Positions 56,535-63,555 of a stretch of DNA of 64,000 bases are shown here, piece by piece. The translations under genes were made by a program, and so were the position numbers. Numbering within the stretch: position 1 is the stretch's first letter; each line of letters starts with the position of its first letter. The DNA is from Streptomyces sp. ACA25 (GTDB lineage: Bacteria; Actinomycetota; Actinomycetes; Streptomycetales; Streptomycetaceae), in NCBI RefSeq assembly GCF_028200735.1, contig NZ_JAQKPV010000001.1, forward strand, positions 62,001 through 126,000, read 5' to 3'. Below the pieces are notes generated by a model. That model worked only from the letters and a program-made list of their open reading frames with translations, had not been told where the DNA came from and made no database searches.

Positions 56535-56605
56535 GCGTGTTCTCTCTGTGAGTGGTGTCCGCACAGCGGGCCACCGGGTGGTGTCCAGTACTGCGAACGT
56601 GCAGC

Positions 56606-56791
56606 TCAGTGCGGCTGCTCGCCCGCGGCGGAGACGTAGTACGACGAGGAGGAGGTCACGATGATCACTCCGCCACTGCTCATCGCCAGGACCGGGGGCG
56701 CGGCGGCCGAGACCGGGATGGCTCCGGCGTGGCCTTCGTGCAGCTGCCCGTCGTCAAGGACCGGCCGGAAGGCGGCGCTGACGGCCGTCAC
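56606..56791 (-). CDS. Divergent precursor-like peptide 2, translationally coupled
   Basis: A 61-residue peptide starting at a GTG that overlaps the stop of precursor 3 (GTGA). An acidic middle (LDDGQLHEGHAG) leads to AIPVSAAAPPVLAMS, where PPVLAMS stands where the others have xVLATP, then a Ser-rich tail SGGVIIVTSSSSYYVSAAGE ending QPH. This tail has eight Ser/Thr, far more than the other cores. Codon use is normal for a Streptomyces gene. No prior family recognised; it could be a fourth substrate or a companion peptide. Confidence 0.65.
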   Translation of the reverse strand: MTAVSAAFRPVLDDGQLHEGHAGAIPVSAAAPPVLAMSSGGVIIVTSSSSYYVSAAGEQPH

Positions 56792-56958
56792 TGGATCTCG
56801 CTGCCGCAGGACGCCGCCGTGTAGGCAGCCACGGCGAGCGCGAGCGTCACGGCCGCCGGGGTGGCGAGCACCGCTTCGGTGGTCCCGGGCAGCAGGCCCT
56901 CGGAGTCCTCGGTCAGGGCGCCGAGGTCGTCGATGTGCAGGGTCATGCTCTGTGACAT
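56788..56958 (-). CDS. Linaridin-like precursor peptide 3
   Basis: A 56-residue peptide: leader MSQSMTLHIDDLGALTEDSE, GLLPGTTE, motif AVLATP, and the core AAVTLALAVAAYTAASCGSE ending IQ. It is the only member with a cysteine in the core (SCGS) and has two Thr and two Ser. AAGGAG lies six bases before the ATG at 56958, the best ribosome site of the set. It is too short for many gene callers. Confidence 0.82.
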   Translation of the reverse strand: MSQSMTLHIDDLGALTEDSEGLLPGTTEAVLATPAAVTLALAVAAYTAASCGSEIQ

Positions 56959-57005
56959 GCAGGTCTCCTTGTGCGTGATCGTGGTGGGCGGGTGTCGTCG
57001 GACGA

Positions 57006-57188
57006 TCAGCGGATGATCTCGCCACGACCCGCGACGTAGGCACCGACGACCGCGGCGGCACCGGCCGTGAAGGCCAGGGCGGCGGGGGTGGCCAGCACCG
57101 GTGCACCCTGCTCGGTGATGTGCCCCTGGGTCTCCTCGGCCAGCACGCCGAATTCCGCGGACCGACGGTTCAGGTGGTTCTCCAGCAC
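57006..57188 (-). CDS. Linaridin-like precursor peptide 4 (first gene of the operon)
   Basis: A 60-residue peptide: VLENHLNRRSAEFGVLAEET, QGHITEQGA, the exact linaridin motif PVLATP, then a 25-residue core beginning AALAFTAGAAAVVGAYVAG and ending RGEIIR. AAGGAG precedes the GTG at 57188 by six bases, which decides it over an in-frame ATG at 57203. It is the promoter-proximal gene of the cluster. The core has one Thr and no Cys, so it cannot form the C-terminal aminovinyl-cysteine of cypemycin. Confidence 0.83.
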   Translation of the reverse strand: MLENHLNRRSAEFGVLAEETQGHITEQGAPVLATPAALAFTAGAAAVVGAYVAGRGEIIR

Positions 57189-57377
57189 GGATTCTCCTTG
57201 CATTGTTTTCGTTGCTTCCGAGTTTTTCCTGCGACGGGGAGCGACAACTGCCGGGCGTTCGCCGCTTTCTGTTCCGGTGTGCCCGGTGGGTCGTTTTCCC
57301 CGCTGAGACAAAGGTGGCAGGACGCGAAGGAATTGCTAAGAGAGAACCGTGACAACTTGCTGCACGGCCCCGTCCAC

Positions 57378-57427
57378 TTGATGCAGCCCGTGCCCGGATC
57401 CGTTGATGCGGCCCGTCCCCGGATCCG
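57378..57427. repeat. Two tandem 25-bp direct repeats upstream of the precursor genes
   Basis: The unit TTGATGCAGCCCGTGCCCGG+ATCCG (57378–57402) is followed at once by a second copy (57403–57427) that differs at two positions. Weaker partial copies flank it on both sides (TTGCTGCACGGCCCCG near 57357 and GCGCCCGTGCCCGGA near 57435). The spacing and place suggest an activator-binding array for the peptide cluster, or simply a local duplication. Confidence 0.7.
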
Positions 57428-57550
57428 GCCTCCGGCGCCCGTGCCCGGAAGCGGTGCCGGGGCCTCGGCCGGGTGCCCGGGCGGACGGAGGCGGCCGTCC
57501 GCCTCTTGTCCCCCGGGGCGCATCCGGCTTAGCCTCGGACCCGCACCCAT

Positions 57551-57564
57551 ACCGACTGGTCGGT
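57551..57564. promoter_or_regulatory. Operator-like palindrome upstream of the MDR oxidoreductase
   Basis: ACCGACTGGTCGGT is an ACCGAC/GTCGGT dyad of the TetR-operator kind, 34 bases before the ATG at 57598. The preceding bases CCAT are shared with the site at 60971–60988 upstream of the molybdopterin oxidoreductase. Confidence 0.65.
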
Positions 57565-57597
57565 GTTCGTCTTCGTCCCAGCTGAGGAGCCCTCCGG

Positions 57598-58611
57598 ATG
57601 AGCCACAGCAATCTCCAGTTCCGACTGGCCGCCCGCCCCGAGGGTCTGCCCCGGGCCAGTGACTGGGAGCGCGTCGAGGAGCCCGCGGGGGAACCGGGGG
57701 ACGGCGAGTTCCTGGTGCGGGTGGTGTACGTGTCGCTGGACCCGGCCATGCGCGGCTGGATGAACGCCGGCAAGTCCTACATCCCCCCGGTGGAGATCGG
57801 CGAGGTCATGCGCGCGGGGGCGGTGGGCCAGGTGGTTGCCTCCCGGCACCCCGGCTTCGCCGTCGGCGAGTACGTCTCGGGCGGGTTCGGCGTCCAGCAG
57901 TACTGCGTCTCCGACGGCCGCGGCGTCACCAAGGCCGATCCGGCACTCGCCCCGCTGCCGGTCCACCTCGGGGTCCTCGGCATGACGGGCATGACCGCGT
58001 ACTTCGGGCTGCTGGACATCGGGAAGCCGGAGGCCGGGCAGACGGTGGTGGTCTCGGCCGCTGCCGGAGCGGTCGGCAGCGTGGTGGGCCAGATCGCCAA
58101 ACTGAAGGGCTGCCGGGTCGTCGGCATCGCCGGCGGTGCCCGCAAGTGCCGGTACCTCACCGAGGAGCTGGGCTTCGACGCCGCGATCGACTACCGGGAG
58201 GAGGACGTCCGGGAGGCCCTCCGCGAGCACGCGCCCAAGGGCGTGGACGTCTACTTCGACAATGTCGGCGGCGACATCCTCGACGCGGTCCTCACCCGGC
58301 TGGCCCGCGGCGCCCGGGTGGTGATCTGCGGCGCGATCTCCCAGTACAACAGCACGGAGGCCGTTCAGGGGCCGGCCAACTACCTGTCACTCCTGGTCAA
58401 CCGCGCCTCGATGACCGGCATGGTGGTCTTCGACTACGCCGGCCGGTACCCGGAGGCCGCCGCGGAGATGGCGGACTGGCTGGCCGCCGGGGAGCTGCGG
58501 GCGCCGGTGGACGTCGTCGACGGCCGGCTGGACGACTTCCCCGACACCCTGCTGCGGCTCTTCCGTGGCGAGAACCTGGGCAAGCTGGTGCTGAAGATCG
58601 ACCAGGAGTGA
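57598..58611 (+). CDS. NADP-dependent MDR oxidoreductase (2-alkenal/curcumin reductase type)
   Basis: A 337-residue zinc-independent medium-chain reductase. VVYVSLDPAMRGWMNAGKSY and PPVEIGEVMRAGAVGQVVAS are hallmarks of the leukotriene B4 dehydrogenase/CurA group, followed by LGVLGMTGMTAYFGLLDIG, the Rossmann motif VVVSAAAGAVGSVVGQIAKLKG and VDVYFDNVGGDILD. Members reduce alpha,beta-unsaturated ketones or aldehydes. The ATG at 57598 has GAGGAG nine bases upstream. It converges on the molybdopterin oxidoreductase gene with a shared terminator between. Confidence 0.93.
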   Translation: MSHSNLQFRLAARPEGLPRASDWERVEEPAGEPGDGEFLVRVVYVSLDPAMRGWMNAGKSYIPPVEIGEVMRAGAVGQVVASRHPGFAVGEYVSGGFGVQQYCVSDGRGVTKADPALAPLPVHLGVLGMTGMTAYFGLLDIGKPEAGQTVVVSAAAGAVGSVVGQIAKLKGCRVVGIAGGARKCRYLTEELGFDAAIDYREEDVREALREHAPKGVDVYFDNVGGDILDAVLTRLARGARVVICGAISQYNSTEAVQGPANYLSLLVNRASMTGMVVFDYAGRYPEAAAEMADWLAAGELRAPVDVVDGRLDDFPDTLLRLFRGENLGKLVLKIDQE

Positions 58612-58651
58612 GGCTCCCCCGGCGGCCCTGACGCACCCCCCTGCCCCCTCC

Positions 58652-58688
58652 CCGTCCGTCCCGCGGCCCCGGCCCGCGGGACGGACGG
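58652..58688. terminator. Bidirectional hairpin terminator between the two oxidoreductase genes
   Basis: CCGTCCGTCCCGCGG (58652–58666) and its exact complement (58674–58688) form a 15-base stem with a seven-base loop. It lies between convergent stops, inside the space of one and just at the edge of the other. Confidence 0.88.
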
Positions 58689-58693
58689 CGGCG

Positions 58694-60919
58694 TCAGCCC
58701 GCCGGCTCCACCCGCACGGGGAAGCCGTTGAGGACCGCGGTGCCGGACAGCGGATCGAGCCGGGTGCCGTCGAGCAGCTGGTTGACGTTCACCCCCGGCT
58801 CGTCGGCCGCGACGCTGAGCCGGGTCCCGGGCCGGTCATGGCCCCAGCCGTGCGGGAGGCTGACCACGCCGCTGCGGACCGCGTCGGTCACCTCCACCGG
58901 TGCCTCCAGCTCCCCGCCCTCGCCCTTCACCCGGGCCGCCGCCCCGTCCGCCAGCCCCAGCCGCGCGGCGTCCGACGGGTGCACCTGCAGGGTGCAGCGG
59001 TTGCTGCCGCCGCGCAGCGCGGGAAGGTTGTGCATCCAGCTGTTGTTGGAGCGCAGATGGCGGCGGCCGACCAGGACCAGTTCGCCGGGCGTGGAGTCCA
59101 GGGACCGGCGCAGCCGCGGCAGGTCGGCGGCGATCGGCTCCGGGTACAGCTCGACGCGTCCGCTGCGGGTGTTCAGGACCTGCCCGAGGCGGGGCTCGAG
59201 CGGGCCCAGGTCGATGCCGTGCGGGTGGGCGAGCAGCTTCTCCAGGCTCAGGCCGTCCGGCCTGGCGCCGAAACCGTCACCGTAGGGGCCGAGCCGCAGC
59301 ATCAGGTCCAGGCGCCGTTCCGCGCCGTCCCGGCCGGCCAGCCGGGCGGCCAGCTCGGCGGTCTCGCGGCCGTGAACGGGCGAGTGCGGATCCGCCGTCG
59401 CCTTGCCGAGGACGGTGTCGATCACCATGGCGTCGACGCCCGCCGGGTCGGCGCCCGCCCGGCCGCTCGCGCACAGGATGAGCCGGGCCAGGATCTCGCT
59501 CTCCGCGGGCCGCTCCTCCGCGAGCGGGACGGCCTCCCGGGTGTAGCGGGCCTGGTTGCGGACGGCCAGGGCGTTGAGCGCGTAGTCGAAGTGCGGGTTC
59601 TGGGAGGGGCGGGGCGGCGGCAGCACCACGTGGGCGTGCCGGGAGGTCTCGTTCAGGTACGGATCGACGCTGATCATGAAGTCGAGACCGGCCAGCGCCT
59701 CGTCCAGCCGCCGGCCGTCGGGTGCGGACAGCACCGGGTTGGCGGCGATGACGACAGCCGCCCGGACCCGGCCGTCGCCCGGGGTGTCGATCTCCTCGGC
59801 GAGCGCGGCGAGCGGGAACTCCCCCTTGGCCTCCGGGTGGCCGCTGACCCGGCTGTGCCGGCGCCCGAGAGTGAAGCCCCGGCCGGGCCCGGCCGGGCGG
59901 GGCGCGCGGCCGGTCGCGGACAGCGGGAACATCACGCCGCCCGGCCGGTCCAGGTTGCCGGTCAGGATGTTCACGACATCCACCAGCCAGTTGGTGAGCG
60001 TGCCGAACTCGACGGTGGAGTTGCCGAGCCGGCCGTACACGGCGGCGGCGGGCGCCGCGGCCAGGTCCCGGGCGAGGGCCCGGATCCGGTCCGCGGGCAG
60101 CTCGCAGGCGGCGGAGACGGCTTCCGGTGTGAACTCCGCCGTGGCGTCACGGACCTCGGCGACTCCGGTGACCTGGTTCTCCAGCCCGTCCAGCGCGACC
60201 AGCCCTTCGGCGAAGAGCACCTGCACGAGGGCGGCGAGCAGCAGCGCGTCGGTGCCCGGCCGGATGGCCAGGTGCTCGTCGGCCAGCTTCGCGGTACGGG
60301 TGCGCCGCGGATCGACGACGGTGAGCCGGCCGCCGCGACGGCGCAGCGCCCGCAGCCTGCCGGGGAAGTCGGGGGCGGTGCACAGGCTTCCGTTGGACTC
60401 CAGGGGGTTGGCCCCCAGCAGCAGCAGGTGACCGGTGCGGTCCAGGTCGGGCACCGGAATGGCGTCCGGGTCGCCGAAGAGCAGGCCGCTGGACACGTGC
60501 TTGGGCATCTGGTCGACGGTGCTCGCGGTGTACAGGTTGGGGGTGCCCAGGGCGCGCAGCAGCATTCGCGGGTAGAGGGCTCCGGCGACGGTGTGCACAT
60601 TGGGGTTGCCGAGGACGACCGCGACCGACTCCGGGCCGTGTGCGTCGATCAGCGGGCGCAGGGCGGCGGCGACGGCGGCGAACGCCTCGTCCCAGCTCGC
60701 CTCCTCCAGCCGGCCGTCGCGGCGCACGAGCGGCCGGGTCAAGCGGTCGGGGTCGGCGTCGAGCTGTCCGAACGAGGCTCCCTTGGGGCAGATGAACCCC
60801 TTGCTGAAGACATCGTCACGGTCACCGCGGGCCCCGGTGACCAGGTCGTCCTCCACGGTGAGGGTGAGGCCGCAGGTGGCCTCGCAGAGTGGACAGATAC
60901 GCAGGGCGGTTCGGCTCAT
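58694..60919 (-). CDS. Molybdopterin-dependent oxidoreductase (bis-MGD, 4Fe-4S)
   Basis: A 741-residue enzyme of the formate dehydrogenase/nitrate reductase superfamily. The N-terminal cluster ligands are CPLCEATC and the later FICPKG. The molybdopterin-binding parts follow: LLLLGANPLESNGSL, VVDPRRTRTAKLADEHLAIRPGTDALL, NSTVEFGTLTNW, and the C-terminal domain LVGRRHLRSNNSWMHNLPAL … LQVHPSDAARLGLADG and SLPHGWGH. No Sec or clear Cys ligand to Mo is identified. It has no signal peptide, so it is cytoplasmic. The substrate is unknown; the operator-like site at its start suggests coregulation with the MDR gene. Confidence 0.92.
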   Translation of the reverse strand: MSRTALRICPLCEATCGLTLTVEDDLVTGARGDRDDVFSKGFICPKGASFGQLDADPDRLTRPLVRRDGRLEEASWDEAFAAVAAALRPLIDAHGPESVAVVLGNPNVHTVAGALYPRMLLRALGTPNLYTASTVDQMPKHVSSGLLFGDPDAIPVPDLDRTGHLLLLGANPLESNGSLCTAPDFPGRLRALRRRGGRLTVVDPRRTRTAKLADEHLAIRPGTDALLLAALVQVLFAEGLVALDGLENQVTGVAEVRDATAEFTPEAVSAACELPADRIRALARDLAAAPAAAVYGRLGNSTVEFGTLTNWLVDVVNILTGNLDRPGGVMFPLSATGRAPRPAGPGRGFTLGRRHSRVSGHPEAKGEFPLAALAEEIDTPGDGRVRAAVVIAANPVLSAPDGRRLDEALAGLDFMISVDPYLNETSRHAHVVLPPPRPSQNPHFDYALNALAVRNQARYTREAVPLAEERPAESEILARLILCASGRAGADPAGVDAMVIDTVLGKATADPHSPVHGRETAELAARLAGRDGAERRLDLMLRLGPYGDGFGARPDGLSLEKLLAHPHGIDLGPLEPRLGQVLNTRSGRVELYPEPIAADLPRLRRSLDSTPGELVLVGRRHLRSNNSWMHNLPALRGGSNRCTLQVHPSDAARLGLADGAAARVKGEGGELEAPVEVTDAVRSGVVSLPHGWGHDRPGTRLSVAADEPGVNVNQLLDGTRLDPLSGTAVLNGFPVRVEPAG

Positions 60920-60970
60920 CGGGACCCTCCCGGGCGGTCACGGCATCGGCGGCGATGCGACCGCCTCACC

Positions 60971-60988
60971 ATACCGACCGGTCTGCAT
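60971..60988. promoter_or_regulatory. Operator-like site upstream of the molybdopterin oxidoreductase
   Basis: ATACCGACCGGTCTGCAT contains the perfect core GACCGGTC (60976–60983) with partly symmetric flanks. It shares CCATACCGAC(C/T)GGTC with the site at 57551. It lies 52 bases before the start codon on the minus strand. Confidence 0.62.
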
Positions 60989-61080
60989 GTCGAACAGGGG
61001 GTCACCGTCCCGGGCCGGGGAGCCGGGTGCGGACCGGCGCAGGAACCGCGCCGCCGCCGGCCGCCGGGCAACCGAACACA

Positions 61081-61116
61081 CCGCATGCCGCCTCCGGTTC
61101 CGGAGGCGGCATGCGG
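61081..61116 (-). terminator. Hairpin terminator of the dnaK–grpE–dnaJ–hspR operon
   Basis: CCGCATGCCGCCTCCGG (61081–61097), a two-base gap TT, and its exact complement (61100–61116): a 17-base stem, 20 bases after hspR. Confidence 0.9.
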
Positions 61117-61136
61117 TGAAGGAGTGAAGAGGTGTC

Positions 61137-61592
61137 TCAGCGGCGGCGGCGGTCGGGGCGCCACACCACCAGGGCCGAGGACTGCCGGACGTCCTGGTAC
61201 GGCACGAGGTCGCGCCGGTAGGAGGCGTGCACCTGAGCCTCGCGGTGCCGGAGCGCGACGGCCGCGCTCTCCACGGTCTGCTGAAGCTCCGCCACCTGCG
61301 CCCGCAGCACGGCGTTCTGGTTCTCCAGCTCGATGATCCGCTTGATGCCGGCGAGGTTGATGCCCTCGTCCTGGCTCAGCCGCTGCACCTCGCGGAGCAG
61401 CTGGATGTCGCGCGCGGAGTAGCGCCGCCCGCGGCCGGCGGTGCGGTCCGGGGACACCAGGCCCAGCCGGTCGTACTGCCGCAGGGTCTGCGGGTGCAGC
61501 CCGGAGAGCTGTGCGGCGACCGAGATGACGTAGACCGGTGACTCGTCGGTCAGCTGATAGGGGTTCTTGTCCAGTCCTGGCCGGCCGTCCAC
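61137..61592 (-). CDS. hspR: Heat-shock repressor HspR (MerR family)
   Basis: A 151-residue repressor that binds HAIR sites with DnaK as corepressor. The MerR-type helix-turn-helix is YVISVAAQLSGLHPQTLRQYDRLGLVSPDRTAGRGRRYSARDI, then SQDEGINLAGIKRIIELENQ and a coiled coil. The C-terminal SALVVWRP is the conserved tail needed for DnaK response. The GTG at 61592 is one base after the dnaJ stop. Being the last gene of the dnaK operon it gives feedback control of both this operon and clpB. Confidence 0.97.
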   Translation of the reverse strand: MDGRPGLDKNPYQLTDESPVYVISVAAQLSGLHPQTLRQYDRLGLVSPDRTAGRGRRYSARDIQLLREVQRLSQDEGINLAGIKRIIELENQNAVLRAQVAELQQTVESAAVALRHREAQVHASYRRDLVPYQDVRQSSALVVWRPDRRRR

Positions 61593-61593
61593 C

Positions 61594-62814
61594 TCAGTCT
61601 CCCTTCGCGGCCTCGAACAGTGCCGCCCGAGGGTCCTCACCCTCGGTCGCCTTGCGGTACTCCTCCAGTGCCTTCCTGGCCTTCGTGCCCATGTCACGCG
61701 GGACGGTGACCTCGACGGTGACCAGGAGGTCACCACGCGTACCGTCCGCGCGGACCGCGCCCTTGCCGCGGGCGCGCAGGGTGCGCCCGCTGGGCGTCCC
61801 GGGCGGCAGCTTCAGCGTGACCGGCGGACCGCCCAGGGTGGGTACTTTGATTTCACCACCGAGAGCGGCTTCCGGGAAGGTCGCCGGCACGGTGACGGTG
61901 AGATTGTCGCCACGGCGTCCGAAGACCGGGTGCCGGTCCACGTGCACCACGACGTACAGATCGCCGTTCGGGCCGCCCCGTTCACCCGGGGCACCCTTGC
62001 CGCGCAGCCGGATGCGCTGCCCGTCGGCGACACCCGCCGGAATCCGCACCTGCATGGTGCGCGAGCTCGTCGCCCGCCCGCTGCCGCGGCACACGGCGCA
62101 GGGGTCCTCGGCGATGAGGCCGCGGCCCTTGCAGTCCATGCACGGGTCGGTCAGCGAGAAGCCGCCTCCACCGCCCCGGCTGACCTGCCCGGTGCCGACG
62201 CAGGTCGGGCACACCCGCGGCGTGCCGTTCTTGTCGCCGGTGCCGGCGCAGTTCTTGCAGGCCGCGCTGGAGGACATCCGCAGCGGGACAGTGGCCCCGT
62301 TGACCGCCTCGGTGAAGCTCAGCGTCACCTCGGACTCGATGTCCTGGCCGCGCCGGGGCTGCGTGCGGGTGCCGGTCCCGGTGCCGGTGCGGTTGAACAG
62401 GCCGCCGAACACGTCGCCGAGCCCGCCGCCGAAGCCACCGGCACCCCCTGCCGGACCCGGGCCGGGCCCGCCGGGCCCACCGGGCCCGCCCGGGGCACCG
62501 CCGAACAGGTCCCCCAGGTCGAAGTTGAACTGCCCGTTGCCGCCGCCCGCACCCGGCCCCGGACGGAAGCCACCGGAGCCGAACAGGGCACGCGCCTCGT
62601 CGTACTCCTTGCGCCGCTTGGCGTCGCCGAGGACGTCGTACGCCTCGGAGACGTCCTTGAAGCGCTCCTCGGCCCGGGTGTCACCGGTGTTGGCATCGGG
62701 GTGATTCTCCCGGGCCAGCTTCCGGTACGCCTTCTTGATCTCGGCCTCGGTGGCGTCCTTGGGGACGCCGAGGACCTTGTAGTAGTCCTTCTCGATGAAG
62801 TCCTTGGTGCTCAT
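61594..62814 (-). CDS. dnaJ: Chaperone protein DnaJ
   Basis: A 406-residue type I Hsp40. J domain: KDYYKVLGVPKDATEAEIKKAYRKLARENHPDANTG with the HPD tripeptide. A long Gly/Pro-rich stretch (about 85–145) follows, then four zinc-finger repeats CKNCAGTG, CPTCVGTG, CMDCKGRG and CAVCRGSG, and the substrate-binding C-terminal domain (GDLYVVVHVDRHPVFGRRGDNL). It stimulates the DnaK ATPase and delivers substrates. The ATG at 62814 has GGAGGGAC upstream. Confidence 0.98.
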   Translation of the reverse strand: MSTKDFIEKDYYKVLGVPKDATEAEIKKAYRKLARENHPDANTGDTRAEERFKDVSEAYDVLGDAKRRKEYDEARALFGSGGFRPGPGAGGGNGQFNFDLGDLFGGAPGGPGGPGGPGPGPAGGAGGFGGGLGDVFGGLFNRTGTGTGTRTQPRRGQDIESEVTLSFTEAVNGATVPLRMSSSAACKNCAGTGDKNGTPRVCPTCVGTGQVSRGGGGGFSLTDPCMDCKGRGLIAEDPCAVCRGSGRATSSRTMQVRIPAGVADGQRIRLRGKGAPGERGGPNGDLYVVVHVDRHPVFGRRGDNLTVTVPATFPEAALGGEIKVPTLGGPPVTLKLPPGTPSGRTLRARGKGAVRADGTRGDLLVTVEVTVPRDMGTKARKALEEYRKATEGEDPRAALFEAAKGD

Positions 62815-62844
62815 CCTCGGCGTCCCTCCTCCCGGTGCCGTACG

Positions 62845-63555
62845 TCAGCCCTCGTCCGGGCCACCGTTCTCCTTCTTCTCCGGCGCGCTGTCCTCGGCCT
62901 CGGCACCGGCTTCGGCCTCTTCCTCACCCTTGCCCGGCTGGGCGCCGGGCTGGGGCTCGGCCACGCCGACCCGCGCCGGACGGATCGTCCGGTCACCGAT
63001 CCGGTAGCCGGGCTGCAGGACCTGCACGCACGTCGTCTCGGTCACGTCCGGCGAGTAGCTGTGCATCAGGGCCTCATGCACCGTCGGGTCGAAGGGCTCA
63101 CCCTCCTTGCCGAACTGCGCCAGACCCATCTTCGCCACGACCGTCTCCAGCGACTCCGCGACCTGCTTGAAGCCACCCACCAGCTCGCCATGGTCCCTTG
63201 CGCGACCGATGTCGTCCAGTACCGGCAGGAGCTCGGTCAGCAGGTTCCCGACCGTCATCTCCTTCATGGCGATGCGGTCGCGCTCGACCCGGCGGCGGTA
63301 GTTCTGGAATTCCGCCTGGAGTCGCTGGAGGTCCTGAGTGCGCTCGTTGAGCGCACTCCGGGCCTGGTCCAGCTGCGCCGTCAGTGCCACTTCCTGCAGT
63401 TCCTGGGAGTCCCCGTCGGCGGCACCCGCCTCGGTGACCGGAGTCTCGCCGCTCCCTTCGGAGGCCGGTGCGGCCTCCGAAGGAACATCCACGGCAGGTG
63501 TCTCGGCGTCGGGGACCTCAGGCTCCTTGTCGAAGCCCTGCGGGTCCTGAGTCAC
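62845..63555 (-). CDS. grpE: Nucleotide exchange factor GrpE
   Basis: A 236-residue cofactor that releases ADP from DnaK. An acidic disordered head of about 70 residues is followed by the long dimerising helix ([19 protein letters not shown]) and the beta domain with [24 protein letters not shown] and [19 protein letters not shown] Glu/Ala/Pro tail ends the protein. Its ATG overlaps the dnaK stop (ATGA-type four-base overlap). Confidence 0.97.
   Translation of the reverse strand: MTQDPQGFDKEPEVPDAETPAVDVPSEAAPASEGSGETPVTEAGAADGDSQELQEVALTAQLDQARSALNERTQDLQRLQAEFQNYRRRVERDRIAMKEMTVGNLLTELLPVLDDIGRARDHGELVGGFKQVAESLETVVAKMGLAQFGKEGEPFDPTVHEALMHSYSPDVTETTCVQVLQPGYRIGDRTIRPARVGVAEPQPGAQPGKGEEEAEAGAEAEDSAPEKKENGGPDEG

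Larger units (their letters stand above)
57189..57597. other. Divergent intergenic region between the peptide cluster and the MDR oxidoreductase
   Basis: About 410 bases with no gene. From left to right it holds an A/T-richer stretch (57195–57240 and 57320–57360) suited to the cluster promoter, the 25-base tandem repeat at 57378–57427, and the operator-like palindrome at 57551–57564 before the oxidoreductase gene. Confidence 0.55.

Noticed and set aside
50828..57188. Lanthipeptide, lasso or thiopeptide cluster
   Set aside because: No LanB/LanC/LanM, no lasso cyclase or protease and no YcaO gene; the HTTM-hydrolase plus DUF5819 pair and PxxxTP motif fit linaridins better.
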